Below, piece by piece: positions 15,268 through 24,888 of a stretch of DNA of 64,000 bases. Each line of letters opens with the position of its first letter. Position 1 is the stretch's first letter. A model generated the notes under the pieces. The model saw only the letters and a list, made by a program, of their open reading frames with translations. It made no database searches and was not told the origin of the DNA. A program made the position numbers and the translations under genes. Source of the stretch: Tepidanaerobacter acetatoxydans Re1 (lineage in GTDB: Bacteria > Bacillota > Thermosediminibacteria > Thermosediminibacterales > Tepidanaerobacteraceae); NCBI RefSeq assembly GCF_000328765.2, contig NC_019954.2, positions 1,554,501-1,618,500 on the forward strand. Reading direction: 5' to 3'.

Positions 15268-17336
15268 GGTTGAACAAGATAATCTTCGCTGTTATCGTTT
15301 TCATTGGTTAGATGAAAATATTCTTCAAAAATAGCTCTTGCAACAGGTCCTCCCGTAGTTCCACCTGAACCGGCTTGCTCTATAAACACTGCTACTGCAA
15401 TTTCCGGATCCTCATAAGGAGCAAATGCCACAAACCATCCATGCGGGTCTTTACTCACATCCCACTCGGCGGTTCCGGTTTTCCCCGCTACAGAAATTGG
15501 AAAATCCGCAAAAACTCCGTAGGCTGTACCACCAGACAATGTAGCACCTTTCATACCATTTTTTATTATTTCATATGTCTTGTCGGAAATATCTAGTCTG
15601 CCACCAATTTCCGGGTTTTTTTCAAGAACAACATTACCATCAGCATCAACTATTGACTTTATTAAATGAGGCTTCATCCATATTCCTTCATTTGCAATAG
15701 CTGCAATATAATCTGCAATTTGTATCGGTGTAAAACTATGATAACCTTGCCCTATGGCTGCATCTAGTGTTTCGGCAGGATACCATATTTTATCTTGGGA
15801 ACTGCTAAAAGTATTCTTCTTATATTCACGGCTTGCTACAGTTCCAGCTTTCTCATTGGGCAACTCGATTCCTGTAATGTCTCCAAGCCCATACATTTTT
15901 GCATATTTTTCAATATTATCTATGCCCAATCGACGCCCCATTTCATAAAAATAAATATTGCACGATTCAGCAATGGCCTTTTCAATGTTTACTAAGCCAT
16001 GGCCTCCTGCTTTCCAACACTTTTTCGGCAAAATAGTCCAATAAACCCCGGTATCTCTAATAAGCTCACGCTCGTTAGTTACTTTTTCTTCTAGTGCAGC
16101 AGTTGCTGTAACCATCTTAAAAATTGACCCCGGCGGAAACGTCCCGCTAATGGCAAGATTGACCATCGGATTGAGCGGATTTTTTGATATTTCCTCCCAT
16201 TCTTTTTGAGTTATCCCACGGGCAAACATATTCGGATCGAAATCCGGGACACTTGCCATCGCCAAGACTTCACCGGTTTTTATGTTAATAGCAACTACAG
16301 CACCTCTTTTTGCATTGGGAAAAGGCTTGTACTTATCAGTCTGTAATTTTATTAATTGCTCTCTTAACTTATTTTCAGCAATTTGCTGAAGTTTTATATC
16401 TAGTGTTAGATTTATCGAATTGCCGGGAATCGGCTCCTTTTGACCTAATACTTTTATAAGCTTTCCGGAAGCAGTAACCTCCACCTGCTGGCCGCCGTCA
16501 GTACCTTTTAAATAAGATTCTAATACCTTTTCCAATCCCATTTTACCTATAAGGTCTCCCGGACGATACCCGTTATCCTTTGCAGTATCTAGCTCTTCTT
16601 GACTTATTTCTCCCACATAACCAAAAACATGCGAGCCCATGCTCCCATAAATATAATTTCGCAAAGGTTCTACCTCTATAACAACGCCGGGAAGACGACG
16701 TTCTTCAATTTCTGCTACTGTCTGAAAATCCACATCAGTCTTAAGTCTAACCGGTTTATAATCTTGACTTTGCAGCTTATTCTTTAACGTATCATAATTA
16801 TATGAAACCATTACCTGTGTATTCGGCGGCTGGTTAATCGTAACAGTGCCTGTAGCAAAATCTACTTTACTTGGCAAAACCTGCTTGCCTGTACTGCTAT
16901 CTGTAATAGATATATCAGCAATATCGACTTCGCCGTTCCCATTCCTATCGGCTATCGGCAATTTACTCAAAATAATTTTTTTATCCTTGTCTACAGTATA
17001 GGTTTGATTTGAGATTTCTGTATAATGAGGAATTTCTAGGATGTTTCTGAGAATTTCGAACACTTCTTCCTGTTCAGACTCTTCCGTTTTTACGCTCATA
17101 TATGACACTGTAAAACTAGGTCGGTTATTAACTAATTCTCTACCATATCGATCCTTAAAAACTCCCCTTGGTGCTGTTATAGGAATAAGCCTTATCCTGT
17201 TCTCCTCCGCAAGTTTTTCATATTCATTTCCTTTGACTATTTGCAGAGTTAATAAGCTTATTGTTAATACAACAAAAATTAAAACTACAATCCCTAATAG
17301 GACATTCAATCGTTTTTGGAGTTTTTTTACATCCAT
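15264..17336 (-). CDS. mrdA: Penicillin-binding protein 2, class B transpeptidase of the elongasome
   Basis: This membrane-anchored D,D-transpeptidase crosslinks wall made by RodA. The 690-residue protein has an N-terminal membrane helix (residues 13-33), the PBP dimerisation (pedestal) domain, and a transpeptidase domain. The domain has SxxK at S404-K407 (PGSIFKM), the SxN motif AESCN, and KTG in VAGKTGTAEW. Oddly, the pedestal carries an insertion at about residues 115-182 with an EF-hand/dockerin-like loop DRNGNGEVDIAD (130-141) and a beta-rich segment. It follows mreBCD by 18 bases and precedes a terminator. Confidence 0.93.
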   Translation of the reverse strand: MDVKKLQKRLNVLLGIVVLIFVVLTISLLTLQIVKGNEYEKLAEENRIRLIPITAPRGVFKDRYGRELVNNRPSFTVSYMSVKTEESEQEEVFEILRNILEIPHYTEISNQTYTVDKDKKIILSKLPIADRNGNGEVDIADISITDSSTGKQVLPSKVDFATGTVTINQPPNTQVMVSYNYDTLKNKLQSQDYKPVRLKTDVDFQTVAEIEERRLPGVVIEVEPLRNYIYGSMGSHVFGYVGEISQEELDTAKDNGYRPGDLIGKMGLEKVLESYLKGTDGGQQVEVTASGKLIKVLGQKEPIPGNSINLTLDIKLQQIAENKLREQLIKLQTDKYKPFPNAKRGAVVAINIKTGEVLAMASVPDFDPNMFARGITQKEWEEISKNPLNPMVNLAISGTFPPGSIFKMVTATAALEEKVTNERELIRDTGVYWTILPKKCWKAGGHGLVNIEKAIAESCNIYFYEMGRRLGIDNIEKYAKMYGLGDITGIELPNEKAGTVASREYKKNTFSSSQDKIWYPAETLDAAIGQGYHSFTPIQIADYIAAIANEGIWMKPHLIKSIVDADGNVVLEKNPEIGGRLDISDKTYEIIKNGMKGATLSGGTAYGVFADFPISVAGKTGTAEWDVSKDPHGWFVAFAPYEDPEIAVAVFIEQAGSGGTTGGPVARAIFEEYFHLTNENDNSEDYLVQP

Positions 17337-17354
17337 ACAAATCCCTCAAGGCTA

Positions 17355-17858
17355 TTAATATTTTATATCGAAATAATAATCAAAGAATCGTTCCATCCTA
17401 TAAGTTCCAATATAAATCAAAGGTGATACAAACATGTTTATTAATGACGATGCTACCGTGATAGGCAAAAAATTTCGCCACGGATGAATGAGCTCGCCTG
17501 TCAAAAAAGCAATTGTCATAAAAACAAAATTAAATATCACAGAGCCGGTGAATACAAGTACCATAGTAATAACGACTCTACCCTTGTAAAGATTTCGCGA
17601 ACCAAGCCCAACAACATATCCTGCAATAGACTTTGCTATAGTATTAAGACCTAAAAATCTTCCAAAGAGAATATCATCTAAAAAACCGTTCATTAATCCC
17701 GTCAGTGCTCCCGCTTTTTCATTCTTGACCATCGCCATACACAAAGCAAAAACCAGCGGCAGGTCTGGTTTCACTCCGAAAATTCCAATAAAATTTGAAA
17801 GGGTTGTCTGAACCAATACGAGAACACCTAATACTAAAACATATACAATAGTCCTCAT
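17355..17858 (-). CDS. mreD: MreD, rod-shape determining membrane protein
   Basis: MreD is a small integral membrane partner of MreC in the elongation complex. The 167-residue protein is predicted to have five or six helices and contains the family pattern NFIGIFGVKPDLPLVF and LTGLMNGFLDDILFGRFLG. It overlaps mreC by four bases and precedes the PBP2 gene by 18 bases, the normal mreB-mreC-mreD-mrdA order. Confidence 0.9.
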   Translation of the reverse strand: MRTIVYVLVLGVLVLVQTTLSNFIGIFGVKPDLPLVFALCMAMVKNEKAGALTGLMNGFLDDILFGRFLGLNTIAKSIAGYVVGLGSRNLYKGRVVITMVLVFTGSVIFNFVFMTIAFLTGELIHPWRNFLPITVASSLINMFVSPLIYIGTYRMERFFDYYFDIKY

Positions 17859-18706
17859 TGATCGGCCTCCTTTTCACCCTTAATCACAAAAACTCGCTCA
17901 AGTTTGAGAAAATCTACAGCGGGTTTAACTATAGCATATTGCATTAATTCATAAGATTCTTTTTCGGTTTCCACAACTTCCCCTATAACAATACCCTTAG
18001 GCACCAAACCTCCCAAGCCCGAAGAAATAACTATATCTCCCTTTACTAAGTTGGCATCCTGAGATAAAAAGTCCATTTTTAGGTAACCCCTAGGTGCTGT
18101 ATCAATGCTTCCTTTAATGATTCCGTTATCTCTGGTCCTTTGTAGCATTGCACTAACAGAACTACGCTCATCGGTAATTAACATTACCTTGGATGTATTG
18201 GCAGTAGTGCTTATTATACTGCCAACCAGACCTTCATTGGTAATAACAGCCATATCTTTTTTTAAGCCTTGTTTCTCACCCTTATCAATTAAAATAACAT
18301 TAAACCAATTACCCGTATCTCTTGCTATAACTTCCGCTGCCTCAAGATCATATTGCAGATTTTTATCTTTCAATCCTAAAAGATTGCGCAAATCTGTGTT
18401 TTCTCGCTGATATTCCAAAAGATTTTGCTTATACTGTAAAAGTTCTGCCACCTGTTGTTTTAGAGCCTCATTCTCTTCTTTAAGATAAAAAATCTGTGGT
18501 ATGGTATTCAACTTGTCTTTTATATCGAAACCTATTTTTGACAAGATTTTTTGTGCAGGACTTAAGGCAGTTATCACCGGAATTTCAAAATTTTTAAAGA
18601 CAGTTTCTCTATTCGATGTTATATCCACAATCATTATTGAGATAATTAAAAGCAAAACCAGAATTAACCATTTTCGGTTTTTTAAAAGGCGCTGCAATAA
18701 CACCAC
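17855..18706 (-). CDS. mreC: MreC, rod-shape determining scaffold
   Basis: MreC is a bitopic protein that links MreB filaments to PBP2. The 283-residue protein has an N-terminal membrane helix (about 13-30), a coiled coil (about 65-105, LKEENEALKQQVAELL), and the periplasm-type beta domain with DKGEKQGLKKDMAVI, NEGLVGSI and GLGGLVPKGIVIG. It lies five bases after mreB and overlaps mreD by four. Confidence 0.95.
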   Translation of the reverse strand: MVLLQRLLKNRKWLILVLLLIISIMIVDITSNRETVFKNFEIPVITALSPAQKILSKIGFDIKDKLNTIPQIFYLKEENEALKQQVAELLQYKQNLLEYQRENTDLRNLLGLKDKNLQYDLEAAEVIARDTGNWFNVILIDKGEKQGLKKDMAVITNEGLVGSIISTTANTSKVMLITDERSSVSAMLQRTRDNGIIKGSIDTAPRGYLKMDFLSQDANLVKGDIVISSGLGGLVPKGIVIGEVVETEKESYELMQYAIVKPAVDFLKLERVFVIKGEKEADQ

Positions 18707-18711
18707 AACCT

Positions 18712-19743
18712 TCAGCCTACTTTTTTAGGTGAAATTAATACACGCTTTAAAATATCTAATTCCTCTAAAACCTTACCTGTTCCCATTGCTACACAATTCA
18801 TTGGCTCTTCAGCAATATGCACCGGCATTCCTGTTTCACTGTTTACTCTACTATCTAAACCCGTTAGCAGCGAACCTCCACCGGTCATAACGATACCTCT
18901 GTCCATAATATCGGCCGCTAACTCCGGCGGCGTCTTCTCGAGTGTTACCTTAATCGCATCTACAATATTATTTACCGGTTCTGCCAGAGCACTGTTAATC
19001 TCTTCGGCGGTTACAGAAATAGTCTTCGGTAAACCGGTAACCAAATCACGACCCCGTATATCCATAGATTCGATATCTATATCTAGTGCTGCAGAACCAA
19101 TCGTAATCTTTATTTGTTCTGCAGTACGCTCGCCGATCATAAGGTTATATTCTTTCTTGATATAATAGACAATGGCTTCATCCATCTCATCGCCGCCAAC
19201 ACGAATTGATTTGCTGGTAACAATACCCCCCAGTGAAATAATCGCAACTTCGGTAGTACCGCCTCCTATATCCACCACCATATTTCCAGCCGGTTCATAA
19301 ACTTCAAGACCTGCTCCTATAGCTGCTGCCATTGGTTCTTCAATTAAATAGGCCTCTCTTGCTCCTGCCTGAAGAGTAGCATCGATTACCGCTCTTTTTT
19401 CAACTTCAGTCACTCCCGAAGGAACTCCCACAACAACTCTGGGTTTAATAAAATGTTTGCTCTTTAACGCCCTTGATATAAAGTACTTTAGCATGTTTTC
19501 AGTCACGTCAAAATCAGCTATGACACCATCTCTCATAGGTCTTATTGCCACTATGTTGCCCGGAGTACGCCCTATCATCAGCTTGGCTTCTTCGCCAACA
19601 GCTAAAATAGATCCATTATCTCGCTGAACCGCAACAACAGAAGGTTCTTTAAGAACAATACCCTTTCCTTTAACATGCACCAAAGTATTAGCCGAACCTA
19701 AATCAATTCCTAAGTCATTTGAAAATATATTAAAAAATCTCAT
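18712..19743 (-). CDS. mreB: MreB, bacterial actin
   Basis: MreB forms membrane-bound antiparallel filaments that guide lateral wall synthesis. The 343-residue protein has the phosphate-1 motif [16 protein letters not shown], the connecting segment [14 protein letters not shown], the phosphate-2 motif [15 protein letters not shown], and the C-terminal [12 protein letters not shown]. The amphipathic N-terminus [12 protein letters not shown] suits membrane contact. It starts the mreBCD-mrdA unit, with radC and maf upstream in the same direction. Confidence 0.97.
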   Translation of the reverse strand: MRFFNIFSNDLGIDLGSANTLVHVKGKGIVLKEPSVVAVQRDNGSILAVGEEAKLMIGRTPGNIVAIRPMRDGVIADFDVTENMLKYFISRALKSKHFIKPRVVVGVPSGVTEVEKRAVIDATLQAGAREAYLIEEPMAAAIGAGLEVYEPAGNMVVDIGGGTTEVAIISLGGIVTSKSIRVGGDEMDEAIVYYIKKEYNLMIGERTAEQIKITIGSAALDIDIESMDIRGRDLVTGLPKTISVTAEEINSALAEPVNNIVDAIKVTLEKTPPELAADIMDRGIVMTGGGSLLTGLDSRVNSETGMPVHIAEEPMNCVAMGTGKVLEELDILKRVLISPKKVG

Positions 19744-19798
19744 TAATTTTCCCCTTTCTAGTGCATCAGCTTTTTTGCCGAATTATAGTCATAGATTT

Positions 19799-20503
19799 TT
19801 ACATAAGATTTTTTTCTTTAAGACTTATAATTGAGTCACTACCAATTATAATATGGTCCAAAACATTTATGCCTAAAATTTTACCTGCTTCAACCAACCT
19901 TTCGGTAACTTCAATATCCTCTCTGCTTGGTGTCGTATCCCCGCTTGGATGGTTATGAACCAACAGTATAGAAGCACTACTTCTCCTAATAGCCGGTTTA
20001 AAAACCTCTCGCGGGTGAACTATGGAAGAATTTAAACTTCCTATCGAAATATCTTCGATGGAAATAACATGATTTTTTACATTTAGTAAAATTGTTTTAA
20101 AATATTCCTTCTCTAGAAATCTCATTTCTTCCATAAGAAGATCCTTTACATCCAGAGGGCTTTTTATGATAACTTGCTTACGCTGGTTATACGAAGCTAT
20201 CCTCCTACCAAGCTCCACAGCTGCTTTTATTTGTACAGCCTTAGCTGTGCCTATGCCTTTTATCTTTGAAAGTTCTTCTACACTTGAATCCACCACGTAA
20301 GCAAGCCCGCTCTTGCCTATATCACCTTTTAGTATGCGCTGAGCAAGAACCAGTGCAGATTCTGACCTGGTTCCGGTCCTTATCAATACCGCTAGAAGCT
20401 CCGCATCACTTAAAGCTTGAGCTCCATATTTTTGCAGGCGTTCTCGTGGGCGTTCTTCAATCGGCAAATCCTTTATCAAGATGTCGCTACCCAACAGTCG
20501 CAA
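19799..20503 (-). CDS. radC: RadC family JAB/MPN-domain protein
   Basis: The 234-residue protein has an N-terminal helix-hairpin-helix UPF0758 region (RERLQKYGAQALSDAELLA, ELSKIKGIGTAKAVQIKA). A C-terminal JAB metalloprotease-fold domain has the motif HNHPSGDTTPSRED. The historical DNA-repair assignment of RadC is doubtful, and the biochemical role is unsettled. Position beside maf and mreB is conserved in Firmicutes. Confidence 0.93.
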   Translation of the reverse strand: MRLLGSDILIKDLPIEERPRERLQKYGAQALSDAELLAVLIRTGTRSESALVLAQRILKGDIGKSGLAYVVDSSVEELSKIKGIGTAKAVQIKAAVELGRRIASYNQRKQVIIKSPLDVKDLLMEEMRFLEKEYFKTILLNVKNHVISIEDISIGSLNSSIVHPREVFKPAIRRSSASILLVHNHPSGDTTPSREDIEVTERLVEAGKILGINVLDHIIIGSDSIISLKEKNLM

Positions 20504-20512
20504 CCCCCTAAA

Positions 20513-21091
20513 TCAGAGTATTTTTATGCCAAAACGGATAAGCATTGCGTTTAATTTAAATAGCGGCAATCCTACGATATTATAATAATCACCATCAATT
20601 TTTTCAACAAGCAATGCACCTTTTCCTTGTATTGCATAAGCTCCTGCCTTATCCAACGGTTCACCGGTTTCTACATAGTTTTGTATCTCTGAGCTGCTTA
20701 GGTTTTTAAATTTAACTTGACTTTCTTCAAATTCTTTTAAGCAATGGTTTGTAGCTGCATCTATCAATGCAAGGCCAGTAAAAACTCGATGCCAGCAGCC
20801 GCTTAAACGTCCCAGCATCTCCTCTGCTTCCTGTAAAGTAGCTGGTTTACCAAGGACTTCCCTGCCCAAAACTACTATAGTATCAGCGCCAAGCACCAGA
20901 CCTTTTTCATGTTTTTCTGCAACAGCTGCGGCTTTCTGAAAAGCCATCTCAGCTACTGAATGACCAAAATCAATTTTACAATTAAGATTTTCGTCTATGC
21001 AGCTCGGCTCAACAAAAAAATCCAAACCTATCTGTGTTAAAAGTTGTTGTCTTCGCGGAGAGGCTGAAGCTAAAATTATGCTTTCATGCAT
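20513..21091 (-). CDS. maf: Maf-type nucleoside triphosphate pyrophosphatase
   Basis: Maf proteins hydrolyse dTTP/UTP or modified nucleotides to monophosphates (housecleaning). The 192-residue protein shows the family start LASASPRRQQLL, the central VLGADTIVVLG and GKPATLQEAEEMLGRLSGC, and YAIQGKGALLVEKIDGDYYN with the catalytic aspartate region. It ends 10 bases before radC in the same direction. Confidence 0.95.
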   Translation of the reverse strand: MHESIILASASPRRQQLLTQIGLDFFVEPSCIDENLNCKIDFGHSVAEMAFQKAAAVAEKHEKGLVLGADTIVVLGREVLGKPATLQEAEEMLGRLSGCWHRVFTGLALIDAATNHCLKEFEESQVKFKNLSSSEIQNYVETGEPLDKAGAYAIQGKGALLVEKIDGDYYNIVGLPLFKLNAMLIRFGIKIL

Positions 21092-21107
21092 AGTCTACAT
21101 TCCTCCA

Positions 21108-21356
21108 CTACATACGCTGATACAAAAGAATAGCTATAATAAGTCCTAAGGCAGCAGCCAAATTAAAACTTATATCAATACCAAATGTAACACTTATAAT
21201 GCCTAAGTTCAGCTTAGTCGTAGCTAAACCTATATTCATACCCTTGCTTAAAATTGGAGCAAAACCGCCTAAGGCTTGGCCTAAAGCACCTCCAACTAAC
21301 AAACCCACTATTAGTATTATAACCAATATTGCAGGACTATGGTAATTTCGTCTCAT
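21108..21356 (-). CDS. DUF4321 small membrane protein
   Basis: The 82-residue protein has two hydrophobic segments (about 10-28 and 62-79), a glycine-rich link (GGALGQALGGFAPIL) and the end ALGLIIAILLYQRM. This pattern is the DUF4321 family of Clostridia, which sits upstream of maf-radC-mreB. No function is known. It could be a minor envelope component. Confidence 0.8.
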   Translation of the reverse strand: MRRNYHSPAILVIILIVGLLVGGALGQALGGFAPILSKGMNIGLATTKLNLGIISVTFGIDISFNLAAALGLIIAILLYQRM

Positions 21357-21372
21357 TTTTATTTGTCCTCTC

Positions 21373-21888
21373 CTAAAAATTAGTTTTGGTAAAGAATGTA
21401 AAAAGATTTTGCTTTGCGAAATGAGAAGTCAAGCCTGTGAACAGACCGGTGCAAAGGCCTATTACCATCAAGTATGGCAAGTAAACATAAAGTCCAAAAG
21501 TAGAAAGAACAATGCTCGCCATGGTCACTTGGACAAAATTGTGGGTAACTGCCCCTAAAATGCTTATTCCTACCAGACTAAATGTATCCTTAAAATGATG
21601 GTAGGTAAACGCCATAACCATGGTGCTTAAAATTGCTCCGGACAGACTATAAAGCAAGCTTGAAAGAGATCCTGCCAACAATGCTGCAATAATGCACCGC
21701 AGTACACAAACAATAAGCCCTTCCTTTAACCCATAAAATATGATGGTTAAAAGTGATATTATATTAGCAAGACCTAACTTTGCCCCTGGTATCGGGAAAG
21801 GTACTGGTAGCATATCTTCAATAATGTGTATTATAATACCAAAAGCTACAAGAAGTGAGAGAAATGACATCTTACTGTGTTTTTGCAT
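21373..21888 (-). CDS. Gx transporter family membrane protein (HepS component I-like)
   Basis: The 171-residue protein has five or six membrane helices and the family motif LPVPFPIPGAKLGLANIIS near residue 27, which gives the Gx (PF07456) family its name. Members were first annotated as heptaprenyl diphosphate synthase component I, but their fold looks like an S-component or transporter. It follows the NusG-II gene by 18 bases, a very common pair in Firmicutes. The substrate is unknown. Confidence 0.85.
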   Translation of the reverse strand: MQKHSKMSFLSLLVAFGIIIHIIEDMLPVPFPIPGAKLGLANIISLLTIIFYGLKEGLIVCVLRCIIAALLAGSLSSLLYSLSGAILSTMVMAFTYHHFKDTFSLVGISILGAVTHNFVQVTMASIVLSTFGLYVYLPYLMVIGLCTGLFTGLTSHFAKQNLFTFFTKTNF

Positions 21889-21906
21889 GTTGATTCATCC
21901 TTTAGC

Positions 21907-22293
21907 CTAAAAGCTTACTGCATCGACTTCATCTTTAGCCGGTTTACTGCCTTCTATTTTTAAGACTAACTTATTAGGAAGACATACAATCATCTGCCCC
22001 GGGCGACTTATCCAGCCCTGCCTCACGCAATCTCTGTCGGGGCAATCTGAATACTGCATCCGGACTTTATTCCGGTTAATTTCCACTATGCTTTTACCAT
22101 GAGCTACCGGGATAGTTAATCTAAGGTTTGGACCATTTTCTCCTAAAGAAATCTTTTGATATAGTTTCCCGTCAATTTCGATTAAAACATAAGTTTTATC
22201 ATCAGTAAAACCATATATCTGAAAACCTGTAAAGATTATAAATGCCAGCATCAATACAAAAATAATTAGTAATTTATCACCTTTTGTAATCAA
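21907..22293 (-). CDS. NusG domain II-containing membrane-anchored protein
   Basis: The 128-residue protein has an N-terminal membrane helix (about 8-25) and an extracytoplasmic NusG domain II. The domain ends with the paired-cysteine block YSDCPDRDCVRQGWIS and MIVCLPNKLVLKI. This domain is found alone or beside Gx transporters and FMN-binding proteins and may bind a ligand or mediate contacts. It is the first gene of the long minus-strand block. Nothing unusual was seen. Confidence 0.88.
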   Translation of the reverse strand: MITKGDKLLIIFVLMLAFIIFTGFQIYGFTDDKTYVLIEIDGKLYQKISLGENGPNLRLTIPVAHGKSIVEINRNKVRMQYSDCPDRDCVRQGWISRPGQMIVCLPNKLVLKIEGSKPAKDEVDAVSF

Positions 22294-22564
22294 ACTAATC
22301 CCTGCTTGCTTGAATTCATATATGTTTAGTGTAACATTTTATTCCATCCAAAACAAGTGGAAAAATTGGCTATAAAAGCAATTGAGAGGCGAGCTAAATT
22401 ATGTTAAAAAATAGAATTCTGCTTGGCTCAGCCAAAATTCAAGTAACAAACCAATTAAATATTTTTTCTGCCATAATCTAGTTTTTTATAGTATACTAAT
22501 ATGTATGAGATGAAACCTTTTCATTATTAATTACGTCATTTCTTTTGAAAGGACTTTATGACAA
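22294..22564. other. Divergent intergenic region before the sigma factor gene
   Basis: The region is AT-rich and lies between the NusG-II gene (minus) and the sigma gene (plus). TATAGTATACTAATATG near 22485-22505 is promoter-like but no clear -35/-10 pair can be fixed. No small gene with a ribosome site was found. Confidence 0.4.
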
Positions 22565-23146
22565 ATGAAGCTTCTTACTGCGATTAAACGGTCAAAAAAT
22601 AAAGACAGCAATGCTTTTCAAGTATTATTTGAATTGTTTTATTCGGATGTATATAAAACCTCATATTTTATCACACAAGATTTTTCTCTTGCTGAAGATG
22701 CAACTCAAGAAGCTTTTTGCAAAGCCTTTCAAAAACTTGACACTTTGAGGGAATTCAATAAGTTCGGCTCTTGGATAAAAACCATCGCAGCTCGCTGTGC
22801 CATCGATATTATGCGTAAAAGACAGCATTTCACCGTAGTAGAAGATTTTGCTCAATTCTCCCAGGATAATTATGTAAACTCCCTACCTCAATTATTACCG
22901 GAAAATGAATTAGAAAAGAATGAGCTTAAATCCTGTATAAAGAGAGCTATTTATGATTTAAACCCCATCTACCGGCAGGTAATAGTAATGAAATACTTTT
23001 TAAATCTTACCAGTCAAGAAATTGCAGATGCACTCGACTTGCCTGTGGGCACCGTTAAATCCAGGCTGTTTAGGGCATTAAATCAATTGAAGATTTCCCT
23101 GCAAGATGAAAATAATAGTCTTGGCAAGGAGGAAAGCTTACAATGA
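22565..23146 (+). CDS. ECF-type RNA polymerase sigma factor
   Basis: The 193-residue protein has sigma region 2 (FELFYSDVYKTSYFITQDF, AEDATQEAFCKAFQ, KFGSWIKTIAARCAID) and region 4.2 (SQEIADALDLPVGTVKSRL), with no region 1 or 3. This is the extracytoplasmic-function architecture. The next gene overlaps it by four bases and encodes a single-pass membrane protein, the usual sigma/anti-sigma pair. The target promoters and inducing signal are not visible. Confidence 0.92.
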   Translation: MKLLTAIKRSKNKDSNAFQVLFELFYSDVYKTSYFITQDFSLAEDATQEAFCKAFQKLDTLREFNKFGSWIKTIAARCAIDIMRKRQHFTVVEDFAQFSQDNYVNSLPQLLPENELEKNELKSCIKRAIYDLNPIYRQVIVMKYFLNLTSQEIADALDLPVGTVKSRLFRALNQLKISLQDENNSLGKEESLQ

Positions 23147-23916
23147 AACCTAACGAACTGAATCTTGAAAGTTTAATACAAGAAATATTTCAGGAGGATG
23201 CAGAAAATGTCATTGTTCCTCCTCCGCAACACATATGGGAAAAAATATCTTCAGACCGACAAACGGCAAAAACTATTAGAAGAAGCAGTTTACATCAAAG
23301 ATTTTCTACTTCAAAAGCGATTGCTTGCTTTGTAATTTCTGTATTGTTTATTGGGCTTTTTATATCTAACCAACCAGCAATCGCTATAAACAGCAACATC
23401 TTAAAAACTGTGGTTGACTTTTTTTCGTCACCGGAAACAACCGGTTCGGTCAATGTTTCAATAAGCAAAAATACTTTACCTGACTCTGATGCACCTTTGC
23501 CACCTCCGGATTGGCCGCTAGATACCGGAGAAAAAGTAGTGACATTAGAACAGGCTCGCTCTGAGGCCGCATTCAATTTTATAATGCCTTCTTACCTGCC
23601 AAAAGGTGTAAGCCTCGATATTATTACGGTTTTAAATGAATTTAGAGTTAATCAATACTACCGCTCAGATAAAAACAGACTTGTAATAGAACAGCATTAT
23701 TTTTCAGGAGGGTTTGCATCAAGTTATTATTTTTCATCTTCTAAAGTAAAAAAAGTGAATATAAATGGTACCGAAGCAACGCTAATAACACAAAATAACC
23801 CTTATACGGGCCAAAATCAAATCCACATATTATGGTGCATAGATGATATTGAATTCAACCTCAAAACCGATTTGAGCGAAAAAGACGCCCTAAAAGTAGC
23901 TCGATCTATAAAATAA
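23143..23916 (+). CDS. Putative anti-sigma factor with DUF4367-like extracytoplasmic domain
   Basis: The 257-residue protein has a cytoplasmic N-terminal part (1-62), one membrane helix (about 63-82, AIACFVISVLFIGLFIS), a proline-rich linker (PLPPPDWPLD) and a C-terminal DUF4367-type domain. The domain begins EQARSEAAFNFIMPSYLP and ends around CIDDIEFNLKTDLS. The start overlaps the sigma gene by four bases. No zinc-finger HxxxCxxC motif was found, so it is not a ZAS-type anti-sigma factor. Anti-sigma function is inferred from context. Confidence 0.8.
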   Translation: MKPNELNLESLIQEIFQEDAENVIVPPPQHIWEKISSDRQTAKTIRRSSLHQRFSTSKAIACFVISVLFIGLFISNQPAIAINSNILKTVVDFFSSPETTGSVNVSISKNTLPDSDAPLPPPDWPLDTGEKVVTLEQARSEAAFNFIMPSYLPKGVSLDIITVLNEFRVNQYYRSDKNRLVIEQHYFSGGFASSYYFSSSKVKKVNINGTEATLITQNNPYTGQNQIHILWCIDDIEFNLKTDLSEKDALKVARSIK

Positions 23917-23989
23917 AAAAAGGGAACCGTAAGCAGTTTTCAATTAGGAATTTGAGGAAATAACTAAAGCAATCGGTTCAAGTGTGGCA

Positions 23990-24053
23990 AAAGAGAAGAC
24001 CAGTCGCATATAGGCATAAAGCTTGTATACGACCGGCCTTTTTCTCTTTGGTT
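23990..24053 (+). terminator. Long hairpin after the sigma/anti-sigma pair
   Basis: AAAGAGAA, GTCG and ATATA in the left arm pair with TGTAT, CGAC and TTTCTCTTT in the right arm. TTTTT lies at the base. It resembles an intrinsic terminator with an extended imperfect stem. Confidence 0.6.
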
Positions 24054-24074
24054 ACTTTCAATACAGATGGCTTG

Positions 24075-24465
24075 TTACCTTTTGCATCTACTTAAAACAA
24101 TATCGTCAAACCCTCGTAAACCCAATTCGTTAAGTATAGCCAATACCTTGATATATTCAGAATCTATAAAGAACAGAATTACCTTGATAGTACGCTCAGT
24201 GCAGCTTGCTTTCTCATAGATATCAATCTGTTTTGCACTGTTTTGCAAGGTTATTTTTAAACTTGCTATTACATTCCAGCTTGAATTCAACAAGAGTAAT
24301 ATTCACGGGACCTCCGGGTGTTTTAAAATCAACTGGTCCATGACTATTATTTATTTCACAGTTTACATCTATTTCGTTTGCATGCCAAAAAAGGCAATAC
24401 ATTATTTGTAAATCACTGTTGAATTTGATGGGTTTTCCGTTTAAATAAAATATTCGAAAACAATA
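24075..24465 (-). pseudogene. Frameshifted nuclease-like protein (PVDF / EFKL family)
   Basis: On the minus strand one frame reads YLNGKPIKFNSDLQIMYCLF, HGPVDFKTPGG and VNITLVEFKLECNSK. After a frameshift near 24240-24250 the next frame continues QIDIYEKASCTERTIKVILF and LNELGLRGFDDIVL. D...EFK is the PD-(D/E)XK nuclease-type signature, and the order matches a family of small restriction-endonuclease-fold proteins known from defence-related islands. No intact start was found. The gene is dead unless the shift is a sequencing error. Confidence 0.6.
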
Positions 24466-24593
24466 CTAATTTATAAACTTCTTCATGGAAATCTGCTTCT
24501 ATTTTATAAGAATCTGTCTTTTTAAAAAGGATACAAGTAAGGTCTTACAATTAGACCCGTGTCAATAGGATAGATACAAAATAGTTTAATTAT

Positions 24594-24878
24594 TTATACC
24601 GTCGCAAGCACAGCCTTATATACTGCCTGTGGAGTCATGTAATTGATGGCACTGTAAATCCTTTTTCTATTGTACCAAGATTCGATATATTCGAAGATTG
24701 CTTTCTGGGTAGCATTGAAATCATAGTATTTATAATTGTTAATTTTTTCCTTTTTTAATACTGAATGGAAGAATACAATGCAGGCATTGTCATAAGTGTT
24801 GCTTTTTCTACTAAAGGAATGAACAATACCCTTGGAAGATAAATAATTCTCGAATGTATGGCTTGCTTACTCGACTAA
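24594..24878 (-). pseudogene. IS3-family transposase OrfB, C-terminal fragment
   Basis: About 94 codons remain of an rve-type integrase core. SHTFENYLSSKGIVHSFSRK is followed by NTYDNACIVFFHSVLKKEKI, KYYDFNATQKAIFEYIES and WYNRKRIYSAINYMTPQA. The position of the catalytic glutamate (DNACIESFHS in active members) reads valine (DNACIVFFHS), so even the fragment is inactive. It is cut off at about 24878, next to the inverted-repeat sequence at 24889-24905. Confidence 0.8.
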
Positions 24879-24888
24879 GGGAAAGGAA

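Noticed and set aside
24075-24293. Intact small gene on the minus strand
   Set aside because: It is the 3' part of a frameshifted nuclease-like gene whose upstream half lies in another frame.
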